A stretch of DNA of 64,000 bases. It comes from an uncultured Anaerolineae bacterium. GTDB taxonomy: Bacteria > Chloroflexota > Anaerolineae > Anaerolineales > Villigracilaceae. The number at the start of each line of letters is the position of its first letter. Within the stretch, counting starts at the first letter, position 1. Below, in pieces: positions 34,898 to 42,995 of this stretch. The position numbers were made by a program, and so were the translations under genes. Under the pieces are notes generated by a model that was not told where the DNA came from, made no database searches, and was given only the letters and a program-made list of their open reading frames with translations. The stretch spans positions 1-64,000 of the forward strand of contig CAKZJX010000136.1 of the NCBI GenBank assembly GCA_937120535.1, read 5' to 3'.

Positions 34898-36277
34898 TTA
34901 GGGGCGGACGCCTAGATCGCGCAATGCTCGGAGGGCAGGACCCCAATTAGGGTGGTAGCGCAGGGCTGCTCGATAGTCGTTGATCGCAGCTTGAGTATTG
35001 CCAATCATGTAGTACGCCTGGCCGCGCCAATACAGGCTCTCCTCGATCACTGGCTTGCTGATGGTGTCCTCTAGGGTAGTGGTCGCCAGGCGAATCACAT
35101 CGTTGTAGCGACCGGTCCAGAAGTAGGCTTTGTAGGGGCCGGTCTGATACCACATCATTCGATAGGGGCGGATGCGATCATCTTGGCTCAGCGTGGCGTA
35201 TAGGTTGAAGGCATAATCGTAGGCGATGGCTGCATCGACATACTCGAATAGGGCCACATGGCTAGTGCCGCGGTTGAACCAGGCGAAGAATTGGTCGTTG
35301 CCGCTTAGGGTCATGCTCTCGTCTTGGGCGATCTCCAGGGCGTGGCGCGCTGCCCATTCTTCACCGGCCCAGGGGCCGAGCAAGGAGAACACTTGGGCTT
35401 CGTAGGTGTAAGGGTAGACCACGAGGAACACGTAGTTGAATGCTCGCCAGCCTTCCAGGAATTGTTCGTAGGAGATGCGTCGATTTTCTCCAGCAGGAGC
35501 GCCATTGGGCTGGTAGGTGTCTTGATAGATGATCTGGCGGTTGGGGTGATCGTAGCCGGTGACAAAGGCATAATGGCCCATCCAAGAACGTTTGCCGTTG
35601 CGATCGATTTCGTAGATGCCTTTCTCCACCAGCACTGGAAAGCCGGCCGCCACCAGACGCCGCAGCAGGTCGATCTCGCCGCCATAGCGCAGGACCGACG
35701 AGAGATACGGAACGTTCTCCCGAATGTAGTCTTGTAACTCGTAGGGCATCACGTTGACGTCATTATCGCGCGGGTTGCCTTGCTCATCAGGGTTGTTGCC
35801 GGGCATCAGGGCGCGACCGATCACGTCGCGGTTGCCTTCCCAGCCCCAGAAGGTGAGGGCCATGGAAAAGTTGGCCGGCCCACAGTAGTTGAACCGCCCG
35901 TGCTGATGTTCGTATTTCACCCCCTCAAGTTGGATCACGTCGGGCAAGGGGATCGGGGTGAGGGTTGGGGTGGATGTGGGTCCTGGGAGTGGCGTAGACG
36001 TAGCGGTGGGCGTGGACCCGACCTGAGTTTGGTAGGCCTGCAGGGTCTGGGCGACCACTGTGGCCAGCTGGGCTTTCTCAGTGGGTTGGAAGATCGCTTG
36101 TTCGGGCGGGTTGAAGAGGTAGACGATTGAGGTGTGCAGGGCTTCTAGGCGCCAGGCAAGGCGGCTGCGCAGGGGTGGGAGCAAGATCGCGCTCAGAGCT
36201 AGGATCAAGGCCAGGAGGCCGGCCAGCCGGCCGTGGGATCGTCGAGAGGCGAGTCGTTTCGAGCGCCGAAGGGACAT
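34898..36277 (-). CDS. C39-like cysteine peptidase with C-terminal TPR region
   Basis: 459 aa, membrane-anchored by one N-terminal helix (LAGLLALILALSAILLPPL), with a Thr/Pro linker (about 88-112). The peptidase_C39_2-type domain has Cys132 in FNYCGPANFSMALTFWGW and the His/Asp part in GHYAFVTGYDHPNRQIIYQDTYQP. The last 120 residues form TPR-like helices (SLYWRGQAYYMIGNTQAAINDYRAALRYHPNWGPALRAL). It acts outside the cytoplasm, with unknown substrate. TATAAT lies 7 nt before the ATG without a Shine-Dalgarno, so the mRNA is likely leaderless. It is divergent from the FW-lipoprotein cluster. Confidence 0.86.
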   Translation of the reverse strand: MSLRRSKRLASRRSHGRLAGLLALILALSAILLPPLRSRLAWRLEALHTSIVYLFNPPEQAIFQPTEKAQLATVVAQTLQAYQTQVGSTPTATSTPLPGPTSTPTLTPIPLPDVIQLEGVKYEHQHGRFNYCGPANFSMALTFWGWEGNRDVIGRALMPGNNPDEQGNPRDNDVNVMPYELQDYIRENVPYLSSVLRYGGEIDLLRRLVAAGFPVLVEKGIYEIDRNGKRSWMGHYAFVTGYDHPNRQIIYQDTYQPNGAPAGENRRISYEQFLEGWRAFNYVFLVVYPYTYEAQVFSLLGPWAGEEWAARHALEIAQDESMTLSGNDQFFAWFNRGTSHVALFEYVDAAIAYDYAFNLYATLSQDDRIRPYRMMWYQTGPYKAYFWTGRYNDVIRLATTTLEDTISKPVIEESLYWRGQAYYMIGNTQAAINDYRAALRYHPNWGPALRALRDLGVRP

Positions 36278-36284
36278 TGAAAAA

Positions 36285-36317
36285 ATTATAACGCAAGGGA
36301 ATTTGTTCGGGTAAAAT
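36285..36317. promoter_or_regulatory. Divergent promoters: C39 peptidase and first FW lipoprotein
   Basis: On the minus strand TATAAT (36290-36285) lies 7 nt from the peptidase ATG. On the plus strand TAAAAT (36312-36317) would start a leader of about 20 nt containing AAGGAGG before the ATG at 36343. The -35 regions are weak. Confidence 0.5.
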
Positions 36318-36342
36318 GTGTTTTAGGTTCAAGGAGGCTGTT

Positions 36343-37443
36343 ATGAAGAGAAGTGCTCGTTTTTCAGTTGTTGTGTTTTTGGTCTTTGTGATTTCGTTGG
36401 CCTGCAATTTGCCACGACCGACGCCTACGCCTGATCCAGGTCTGGCTTTTACAGCGGCCGCACAGACGGTGATGGCGCAGCTAACTCAGGTGGCTTTGAC
36501 GGTATCTGCTTCTACTCCCACTCTCCCCCCAACACCTTCGCCCACCTTCACTCCGCTTCCCACGCTACCCCCAACGCTGCCTCCGACCCCGACCCAGATC
36601 TGCGACCAGGCGAAGTTTATCGCCGATATCGGCCTGCAAGACGGGGCGGTCGTAGCCCCCGGTCAGGCGTTCACCTGGACCTGGCGCATTCAGAACGTGG
36701 GTACGTGCTCGTGGACGCCAGCCTATACGGTGGTGTTCGACAGCGGAGCGCAAATGGGCGGCCCTACGGCCCAGGCTCTGACCACCAACGTCAATCCGGG
36801 GCAAACGGTGGATATTAGCGTCAACTTGGTTGCGCCCACCACCCCCAACACCTATCGCGGCTACTGGAAGTTGCGCAACCCGGCAGGGATGACCTTGATT
36901 CGCTTCTACGCCGACATCCGGGTCCAGCCGGCCTCGGTCAGCGTGACCCTAACCTATCTGCCTGCAGAGAGCGGTTTGGTTGCTAGCGATGGCGTCGTCA
37001 ATACGCTGACGGTGGCCGCCGGGGATAGCATGGGCAATCTCGGTGTGGAGGCCTTTTTGTCGTTTGACATGTCGGTCATCCCGGCCGGCGCCGTGATTCA
37101 AAGCGCTTCGCTCAAGCTGTTCGGCGGCGGGAATGTACGTGGCGATCCGTTCGCTGGGTTGGGCTGCTTGCGGGCCTATTTGCACGATTATGGCACGGTG
37201 GACCCGACCGATTTCGTTCCGCCTGGCGCAACCGGCGCCTTTGCCAATTGGTGCTCGGCCAGCGATCTCTCTGATCCTTTCTCTGACAATCGGCTGGTGA
37301 CGGCGCTGCAAACCCGGGTGGGCACCTCACGCTTTCGGTTCCGCTTGCAGTTTCGCGATGCCCTGACCGATGGTGATGGAGCGATTGACGATGTGTTGAT
37401 CTTAGCGCCAGTGATCTTGAACGCGACCTACACGCTGCCTTAA
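36343..37443 (+). CDS. FW (NBR1-Ig-like) domain lipoprotein 1, with DNRLRE-like domain
   Basis: 366 aa surface lipoprotein. A signal peptide ends in the lipobox SLAC (Cys21). Then come an AAAQTVMAQLTQ segment, a Thr/Pro linker (about 55-85), and an NBR1-type immunoglobulin-like domain with TWTWRIQNVGTCSWTPAY...YRGYWKL (about 86-205). The C-terminal 150 residues (FLSFDMSVIPAGAVIQSASLKLF) resemble a DNRLRE-type beta domain. AAGGAGG precedes the ATG at 36343. It is the first of five consecutive FW lipoproteins. The ligand is unknown. Confidence 0.88.
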   Translation: MKRSARFSVVVFLVFVISLACNLPRPTPTPDPGLAFTAAAQTVMAQLTQVALTVSASTPTLPPTPSPTFTPLPTLPPTLPPTPTQICDQAKFIADIGLQDGAVVAPGQAFTWTWRIQNVGTCSWTPAYTVVFDSGAQMGGPTAQALTTNVNPGQTVDISVNLVAPTTPNTYRGYWKLRNPAGMTLIRFYADIRVQPASVSVTLTYLPAESGLVASDGVVNTLTVAAGDSMGNLGVEAFLSFDMSVIPAGAVIQSASLKLFGGGNVRGDPFAGLGCLRAYLHDYGTVDPTDFVPPGATGAFANWCSASDLSDPFSDNRLVTALQTRVGTSRFRFRLQFRDALTDGDGAIDDVLILAPVILNATYTLP

Positions 37444-37465
37444 ATCTCCTCTCATGCGCTAGGGC

Positions 37466-37471
37466 TATAAT
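37466..37471 (+). promoter_or_regulatory. -10 box for FW lipoprotein 2
   Basis: TATAAT 25 nt upstream of the ATG at 37497, with AAAGGAGG in the short leader. The gene can be transcribed apart from its upstream paralogue. Confidence 0.5.
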
Positions 37472-37496
37472 GTCCCCTCTTGCAGAAAGGAGGTCC

Positions 37497-38411
37497 ATGA
37501 AACGAGCGGTATGGTTTTTGCATGTTGGGATGGTTCTCGCTCTTAGCGCATGCCGGCCGGCTGACGATTCGGCGCGCATCGCAACCGCCGTGGCGCTGAC
37601 GGTTCAGGCCCAAGCGGTGCCCACTTACGATCTGATTTGGCCTTCAGCCGCCCCGACCGCTCCACCCCTCCCCTCGCTCACCCCTGCCCCCGTGCCCACG
37701 GCCACCCTGCCGGCCGGCACCTTCGCCCATTGCGCTTCTGCCGGCCTGATCTCTGAAAGCCCTCCCGATCGGACGATCTTCCACCCCGGACAGAACTTTT
37801 GGAAAACCTGGCGGTTGCGCAACAATAGCTCATGTACCTGGACCCCCAACTACAAATTGATCTTCTGGGGCGGCGAACGGATGGGTGGCCTGACCCAATA
37901 CAACCTGCCCCAAACTGTCTCCCCCAGCCAGACCGTGGACCTGAGCATCCTGCTGGCCGCACCCGCCGCTGCTGGCACCTATAAGGGAGAGTGGAAGTTG
38001 CAAACACCCGATGGGGTGTATTTCGGCGTTGGACCCTATAACGTGCCGTTCTGGGTGGAGATCGAAGTGGTGGCGGCCAACGTCACCCCCACCTACGGCA
38101 TCGCCTCGGTGCGCTACACCTTGGAACGGAATCCTCCCACCGGTTGTGCCACCAACACGTGGTACACCGCAACTGCCTATGTCTCGTTTAACGGGCCTTT
38201 GGGAAAGGTAGTTTTTCAGTTCTACCACAGCGACGGCGGGCGATCCGAACGCATCAAACGCCAGATCACTCAGGCTACCACGTTGACCTTTGTGGACCAA
38301 TGGAAGTTCCACATCGCCGATAGCCAAGGGCCAAAGTGGATCCGCTTGGTGCAGTTGCACCCGACGTATGTTGAGTTCGAGAAGGTAAATTTCACCTTCG
38401 AATGCAATTGA
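37497..38411 (+). CDS. FW (NBR1-Ig-like) domain lipoprotein 2
   Basis: 304 aa. The lipobox is LSAC in GMVLALSACRPAD, followed by a short Pro-rich linker and the FW domain (WKTWRLRNNSSCTWTPNYKLIFWGGERMGG...YKGEWKLQTPDGVYFG...FWVEI). The C-terminal part of about 100 residues (GIASVRYTLERNPPTGCATNTWYTATAYVSFNGPLGKVVFQFYHSDGG) looks like a second beta-sandwich. It shares the W-x3-N-x3-C-x-W signature with its four neighbours. It is an outward-facing lipoprotein of unknown role. Confidence 0.87.
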   Translation: MKRAVWFLHVGMVLALSACRPADDSARIATAVALTVQAQAVPTYDLIWPSAAPTAPPLPSLTPAPVPTATLPAGTFAHCASAGLISESPPDRTIFHPGQNFWKTWRLRNNSSCTWTPNYKLIFWGGERMGGLTQYNLPQTVSPSQTVDLSILLAAPAAAGTYKGEWKLQTPDGVYFGVGPYNVPFWVEIEVVAANVTPTYGIASVRYTLERNPPTGCATNTWYTATAYVSFNGPLGKVVFQFYHSDGGRSERIKRQITQATTLTFVDQWKFHIADSQGPKWIRLVQLHPTYVEFEKVNFTFECN

Positions 38412-38473
38412 GCGTGGAACTTCGGCCTCGGCAGCTTCGTCTTTACCCAGGAAGTTCGCTCTTGGAGGTGCCG

Positions 38474-39751
38474 ATGAATCGTCGCTCTCAAGTGATCTCG
38501 ATCACCTTTCTTGTGGTTGTACTGGTGCAGGCCGCCTGCAACTTTCCCCGAGCAGGGACAGCGACCAATCCAGCAGCCACGTTGAACGCCCTCTATACGC
38601 AGGCCGCCTATACCCTTCAAGCCATGGCCACCCAAGCTGCCCTGACCCCCACGCCTACGGTGTTCTTGGCCTCGCCAACCCCCCTGGCAACCAACACGCC
38701 ATCGCCAGTGTTCCCTACCTTCACCCCCCCTCCGCTTTGGACCAACACACCTGTCACACGCTGTGACTGGGCGCAGTTTGTAGGCGACGTGTCCTATCCC
38801 GACGGTTCAGTGTTGGGGCGTAACCAACAGTTTATAAAAATCTGGCGTTTGAAGAACATTGGCACCTGCACGTGGACCACTGCATATGCTCTGGTGTTCG
38901 TCAGCGGAGATCGTATGGACGCGCCGGCCACGTTGCCCCTCCCAACGGTAGTCTATCCCGGTCAGACGGTGGATATTGCAGTGGACCTGGTCACGCCCGA
39001 GCGGGATGGCCGTTATCGCGGCTACTTCAAACTGCGCAATCCATCGGGCGTGCTCTTCGGCGTGGGGAACCAAGCTACCTCTGCCTTTTGGGTAGATGTG
39101 CAAGTGGTAGGAGAGAACTTTGTGGCCTATGACTTCGTGGATAATTTTTGCGAGGCCGCCTGGGATAACGGCCAGACCCATTTGCCCTGCCCGGGGGTGG
39201 AGGGCGACGATGCCGGTTTTGTCCTATTATTGGGCGCGCCGCGCTTTGAAAACGGCAACCCGACGGATCGACCGTCGCTGCTCACCTTCCCGCGCGACGC
39301 CAGCAACGGCTTCATTCGAGGCGTCTATCCTCCCATCGCCATCCGCGATGGCGATCGCTTCCGCGCCTGGTTGCAGTGTCGCTACAACGCTCCGGCGTGC
39401 AATGTGATCTTCCGCCTGGATTATCAGATTGGCAGTGGACCGGTGCGTCATCTCGGCCAATGGAACGAAGCCTATGAGGGCAGGTGGTATACCGTAGATA
39501 TCGATCTCAGTGCCCTGCGAGGACGGGAGGTGCAATTCATCTTCACCGTCCATGCTAACGGTTCCCCGCGTCAGGACTTTGCGGTCTGGATCGGCCCCCA
39601 TCTGCTGCGGGCCGGCACTCCCACACCGACCCCCACCCCAACTCCGACCCGTACGAGCACCGCCACTACAACCAACACGCCGTCACCGACCCCCACCCCC
39701 ACCGCGACATTTGCCCCTACTGAAACGCCAACTGCCACCCCCACACCTTGA
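38474..39751 (+). CDS. FW (NBR1-Ig-like) domain lipoprotein 3, Thr/Pro tail
   Basis: 425 aa. The lipobox is QAAC in [13 protein letters not shown], then [17 protein letters not shown] and a Thr/Pro linker. The FW domain reads [31 protein letters not shown]...YRGYFKL (the fourth Trp is Phe here). A jelly-roll-like region follows ([24 protein letters not shown]...[11 protein letters not shown]), then a C-terminal Thr/Pro-rich repeat of about 45 residues. The start at 38474 has TTGGAGGTG upstream. The track start at 38402 lies inside gene 2. The tail may be a wall-spanning or glycosylated stalk. Confidence 0.86.
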   Translation: MNRRSQVISITFLVVVLVQAACNFPRAGTATNPAATLNALYTQAAYTLQAMATQAALTPTPTVFLASPTPLATNTPSPVFPTFTPPPLWTNTPVTRCDWAQFVGDVSYPDGSVLGRNQQFIKIWRLKNIGTCTWTTAYALVFVSGDRMDAPATLPLPTVVYPGQTVDIAVDLVTPERDGRYRGYFKLRNPSGVLFGVGNQATSAFWVDVQVVGENFVAYDFVDNFCEAAWDNGQTHLPCPGVEGDDAGFVLLLGAPRFENGNPTDRPSLLTFPRDASNGFIRGVYPPIAIRDGDRFRAWLQCRYNAPACNVIFRLDYQIGSGPVRHLGQWNEAYEGRWYTVDIDLSALRGREVQFIFTVHANGSPRQDFAVWIGPHLLRAGTPTPTPTPTPTRTSTATTTNTPSPTPTPTATFAPTETPTATPTP

Positions 39752-39816
39752 AGAAGGTTGCAGCTGCCTATCAAAAATGACTCATGAAGCAGGCCGCTCC
39801 CGATGATTTGTCGGGG

Positions 39817-39822
39817 TATAAT
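39817..39822 (+). promoter_or_regulatory. -10 box for FW lipoproteins 4-5
   Basis: GGGTATAAT (hexamer 39817-39822) is 20 nt upstream of the ATG at 39843. Genes 4, 5 and queG probably share this transcript. Confidence 0.5.
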
Positions 39823-39842
39823 CAAAAGCACAGAGAGTTCCT

Positions 39843-40529
39843 ATGCGCAACCTGTTCGTCCTGTTGACCTGGTTGGTCCTAGGCATGACCGCCTGTGGGC
39901 CGGCCTCTCCTCCCGCTCCCACGCTGGATGTAGCGCTGATCTCTACCCAGGCGGCGCAAACCGTTGCCGTTTCGTTGACCCAAACCGCTGTCTTCCTGAC
40001 CGCTTCAGCCCCTACCGCTACGCCGGAACCATCGCCCACGCCGCTGCCCACCTGGACCCCAATCGCCACCCTCTCTCCGTTCATCCTGCCGTCAGATGTC
40101 CTGACGCCGGGGGGTGTCTCCCCGCTTATGCCCACCGCCACCCTTGCGCTTCTACCGCCAGTGGCTACGCCCAGCGGGCCGCTGTGCAACGATCTAGCCT
40201 GGGTAACCGACATTGGCCTCCCCGACGGGTCGGTGCTCAAGCCAGGGCAGGCGTTCGAAAAAGGTTGGTTGGTCAAAAACACCGGCGTCTGCTCCTGGGA
40301 GATCGGTTACCGCCTGGTGCGCGTGGGTGGGAACACCAACTTTGGTGGAGATACCTTTGTCATCCGCACATCGAGTGAGGTCGTGAAGCCCGGCGCCGTG
40401 GTCGAGATTTCCCTCGATCTCGTCGCACCCAAGCAACCCGGTCTCTACGAGGCCATATACCAGATGTATACTAACCTAGACGTCCCCTTCGGATCCGGGC
40501 TGAGCATATCCATCGAAGTTCGCAAATAA
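39843..40529 (+). CDS. FW (NBR1-Ig-like) domain lipoprotein 4
   Basis: 228 aa, one of the two short members. The lipobox is MTAC (LVLGMTACGPAS), then STQAAQTVAVSLTQTAVFLT and a Pro/Thr linker to about residue 110. The domain has LCNDLAWVTDIGLPDGSVLKPGQAFEKGWLVKNTGVCSWEIGY. The last Trp position reads YEAIYQM, so the four-Trp pattern is relaxed. It ends right after the domain, with no extra module. The short leader carries GAGAG only. Confidence 0.86.
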   Translation: MRNLFVLLTWLVLGMTACGPASPPAPTLDVALISTQAAQTVAVSLTQTAVFLTASAPTATPEPSPTPLPTWTPIATLSPFILPSDVLTPGGVSPLMPTATLALLPPVATPSGPLCNDLAWVTDIGLPDGSVLKPGQAFEKGWLVKNTGVCSWEIGYRLVRVGGNTNFGGDTFVIRTSSEVVKPGAVVEISLDLVAPKQPGLYEAIYQMYTNLDVPFGSGLSISIEVRK

Positions 40530-40562
40530 CCGTTTTGGCCATTTCCTGCCCTCAGAGAATCT

Positions 40563-41198
40563 ATGTTCCGACACATTCTCCCTGCTCTTCTGCTGTTGAC
40601 CTTGCTGATCGCCTGCGGGCCTCAACCAACCCCTCTTCCAACCCCAGATGTCGGTGCCATTCAGACCGCCGCCGCTCAGACGGTGATCGCCGAGATCCGA
40701 GTGATGCAGAACGCGGCCGCCTCTCTGACCCCTCAACCGACGCCTACCACAGAACCCACCGCTACCCCGACCGAAGAGACGACCCCGGTTCCTACCTTCA
40801 CCGTTGTGGTAGGAATCGTCCAGACACCCGCTTTGACAAACACCCCTTTGGGAGCATTGTGCGATGATTCTTCGTATGATCCGGCCACAGTGGACGTGAA
40901 CTACCCTGATGGATCAGTGATGGCTCCAGGTCAAGAGTTTCTCAAGAAATGGCTGATCCGCAACACTGGCACATGTACCTGGGGCGCTGGTTACCGCGTG
41001 ATATTTGCCTACGGCGAACGCATGAACGGCACGCCGGCCCCCTTGAACGTGCCCGTGATCCCCAACCAAGAGACAGAAGTGGCAGTGCAATTTCGGGTGC
41101 CCACCCGAGCCGGCCAATATACCAGCACTTGGCGTCTGGCCAATGCGTTCGGCACTCCTTTTGGAGTGTTCTTCTACGTCAAGATCATCGTGCAATAG
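40563..41198 (+). CDS. FW (NBR1-Ig-like) domain lipoprotein 5
   Basis: 211 aa. The lipobox is LIAC (LLLLTLLIACGPQP), then IQTAAAQTVIAEIRVMQNAAASLT, a Thr/Pro linker and the FW domain VNYPDGSVMAPGQEFLKKWLIRNTGTCTWGAGYRVIFAYGERMNG...YTSTWRL. The stop codon overlaps the queG GTG by one base (TAGTG), so a housekeeping tRNA gene is coupled to the end of the lipoprotein cluster. The gap from gene 4 is 33 bp. Confidence 0.87.
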   Translation: MFRHILPALLLLTLLIACGPQPTPLPTPDVGAIQTAAAQTVIAEIRVMQNAAASLTPQPTPTTEPTATPTEETTPVPTFTVVVGIVQTPALTNTPLGALCDDSSYDPATVDVNYPDGSVMAPGQEFLKKWLIRNTGTCTWGAGYRVIFAYGERMNGTPAPLNVPVIPNQETEVAVQFRVPTRAGQYTSTWRLANAFGTPFGVFFYVKIIVQ

Positions 41199-42337
41199 TG
41201 AGCGACGATCTCAAACAAGCTCTGTTTGAAGAAGCACGCCGGCTGGGCTTTGTCCTGGCCGGCGTCACCACCCCAGACCCGTCGCCACACATGGCCTTCT
41301 TTGAGCGCTGGCTAGATCAAGGCTACCATGGGGAGATGGCCTACCTGGCCTCCGAGCGCTCGCGTCGGTGTCGCGCTGATCCGCAAGTCATCCTGCCGGA
41401 ATGCCAGTCAATCCTCGTCTTAGCGATCCCCTACTCTCCCCCTCCTACCCCGTCCGACGGACTGAGCGGGCGGGTAGCTGCCTATGCCCTCGGCGAAGAC
41501 TACCATGAAGAACTTCTGCCGCGCCTGGCGCGCCTGGTGGCCTTTCTCGAACAGCGCCTCGGTCATCCCGTTCCTCATCGCTACTACACCGACACCGGCC
41601 CGATCCTGGAGCGCGATTTAGCCCAGCGGGCCGGCCTCGGATGGATCGGCAAAAACACCTGCCTGATCCACCCGCGCCACGGCTCCTACTTACTCTTGGC
41701 CGAAATCCTGCTCGGCCTTGCGCTTGAGCCCGATCCACCCTTCCCTACCGATCACTGTGGAACCTGCACGCGATGCATAGAGGCTTGCCCCACCGATGCC
41801 ATCCTGCCTGGCCGGGTTCTTGATGCGCGACGTTGTATCTCCTACCTGACCATCGAGAACAAAGGAGAGATCCCCGAAGCCCTGCGGCCGCAGATGGGCA
41901 ACTGGATCTTCGGCTGTGACATCTGCCAGATCGTCTGCCCCTGGAACCGTTTTGCTGCTCCCCAAGGAGATGCAGCCTTCCGCCCGTTCGACGCTTCCGG
42001 ACTCCCCCGCGCCGGATCGGCCGTCTCCGACCTGATCGCCGCCCTAGCGCTTTCCCCCGACGATTTCCGCCAGCGCTTCCGACGCAGTCCTGTGCGCCGT
42101 GCCAAACGCAGCGGTCTGCTGCGCAACGTCTCGGTCGCCTTGGGCAACCTGGGCGATCCGCGCGCCCTTCCCGCCCTAGAGCGGGCCGCCTCCGATCCCG
42201 ATCCCCTTGTCCGACAACATGCCGAATGGGCGCGGCAACGCCTGCTCGATCTATCCCCTCAGTCGTTCCCTCCATCCTCTTCCCCCTCCCCCGCCGACGA
42301 TGATCACCCTGCTTCTAGCCTCCAACAACCCGGGTAA
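41198..42337 (+). CDS. queG: Epoxyqueuosine reductase
   Basis: Final step of queuosine synthesis on tRNA: cobalamin- and [4Fe-4S]-dependent reduction of epoxyqueuosine (379 aa). Motifs are the catalytic Asp segment RYYTDTGPILERDLAQRAGLGWIGKNT, the ferredoxin clusters CGTCTRCIEACPTDAI and CDICQIVCPWN, and a C-terminal HEAT-like repeat (VALGNLGDPRALPALERAASDPDPLVRQHAEWA). The start is GTG at 41198, touching the upstream stop; the ORF-track start at 40949 is a shadow. Its 3' end overlaps rdgB by 38 nt. Confidence 0.94.
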   Translation: MSDDLKQALFEEARRLGFVLAGVTTPDPSPHMAFFERWLDQGYHGEMAYLASERSRRCRADPQVILPECQSILVLAIPYSPPPTPSDGLSGRVAAYALGEDYHEELLPRLARLVAFLEQRLGHPVPHRYYTDTGPILERDLAQRAGLGWIGKNTCLIHPRHGSYLLLAEILLGLALEPDPPFPTDHCGTCTRCIEACPTDAILPGRVLDARRCISYLTIENKGEIPEALRPQMGNWIFGCDICQIVCPWNRFAAPQGDAAFRPFDASGLPRAGSAVSDLIAALALSPDDFRQRFRRSPVRRAKRSGLLRNVSVALGNLGDPRALPALERAASDPDPLVRQHAEWARQRLLDLSPQSFPPSSSPSPADDDHPASSLQQPG

Positions 42338-42917
42338 ACTTCGAGAACTGCATGCCATTCTGTCAGATCTGTCGGTCCGTCTGACGATGCCGGCCGATCT
42401 CGGCTTGACGCTCATCGTAGAAGAAGATGGTGCCACCTATGCTGAGAATGCCGTCAAAAAAGCCCTGGCCTTTGCCCGCGCCAGCGGTGTGCTGGCCCTG
42501 GCCGACGACTCCGGCCTCGAAGTAGACGCCCTAGACGGCGCGCCCGGCCTCCACTCGGCTCGCTATGCTCCTCAGCCTGGCGCCACCGATCGCGACCGGC
42601 GCCGGCTCCTGATCCAGAATCTGCTCCAACGCAATGCCCCTCGTCCCTGGACAGCGCGCTTCCGGGCCACGGTGGCCTTGGCTGGCCCCGAAGGGGACTT
42701 CGACCTAGCCGAAGGCTTGTGTGAAGGCGAGATCATCCCCGAAGAGCGCGGCAGCGGCGGCTTTGGCTATGACCCCATTTTCTTGCTCCCCGATCTTGGC
42801 CTGACCATGGCCGAACTCCCCGAAGCGATGAAAAATCGCCTTAGCCATCGTGCCCGCGCCGTGCAAGCCATCCGTCCAGCCTTGCTTCGGCGTCTGAACC
42901 TCGCCCCTCGAGGATAG
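42300..42917 (+). CDS. rdgB: XTP/dITP diphosphatase (Ham1/RdgB)
   Basis: House-cleaning pyrophosphatase that removes dITP and XTP from the nucleotide pool (205 aa). The signatures are LASNNPGKLRELHAIL at the N-terminus, VLALADDSGLEVDALDGAPGLHSARY, and GSGGFGYDPIFLLPDLG. The start is the ATG at 42300, inside the end of queG. The 31 upstream codons in the ORF track are Pro-rich shadow. Translational coupling to queG is likely because no separate ribosome site is visible. Confidence 0.95.
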   Translation: MITLLLASNNPGKLRELHAILSDLSVRLTMPADLGLTLIVEEDGATYAENAVKKALAFARASGVLALADDSGLEVDALDGAPGLHSARYAPQPGATDRDRRRLLIQNLLQRNAPRPWTARFRATVALAGPEGDFDLAEGLCEGEIIPEERGSGGFGYDPIFLLPDLGLTMAELPEAMKNRLSHRARAVQAIRPALLRRLNLAPRG

Positions 42918-42953
42918 CGACGCTGCTCTTTACGTCCCTTTCCCTGCGCGTGA

Positions 42954-42959
42954 TACAAT
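42954..42959 (+). promoter_or_regulatory. Extended -10 promoter of the CitE-like lyase
   Basis: TGATACAAT (hexamer 42954-42959) lies 36 nt before the ATG at 42996. No convincing -35. Confidence 0.4.
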
Positions 42960-42995
42960 ATCTACAACGTCATTCTGAACAGGCTTCCTTCGCCT

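Noticed and set aside
39600-39751. Tandem ACC-CCC-type repeats resembling a repeat array
   Set aside because: They are in-frame Thr/Pro codons of a lipoprotein tail, not a CRISPR or microsatellite element.
36343-41198. Single operon for all five FW lipoproteins
   Set aside because: TATAAT-like boxes precede genes 1, 2 and 4, so several transcripts are likelier.
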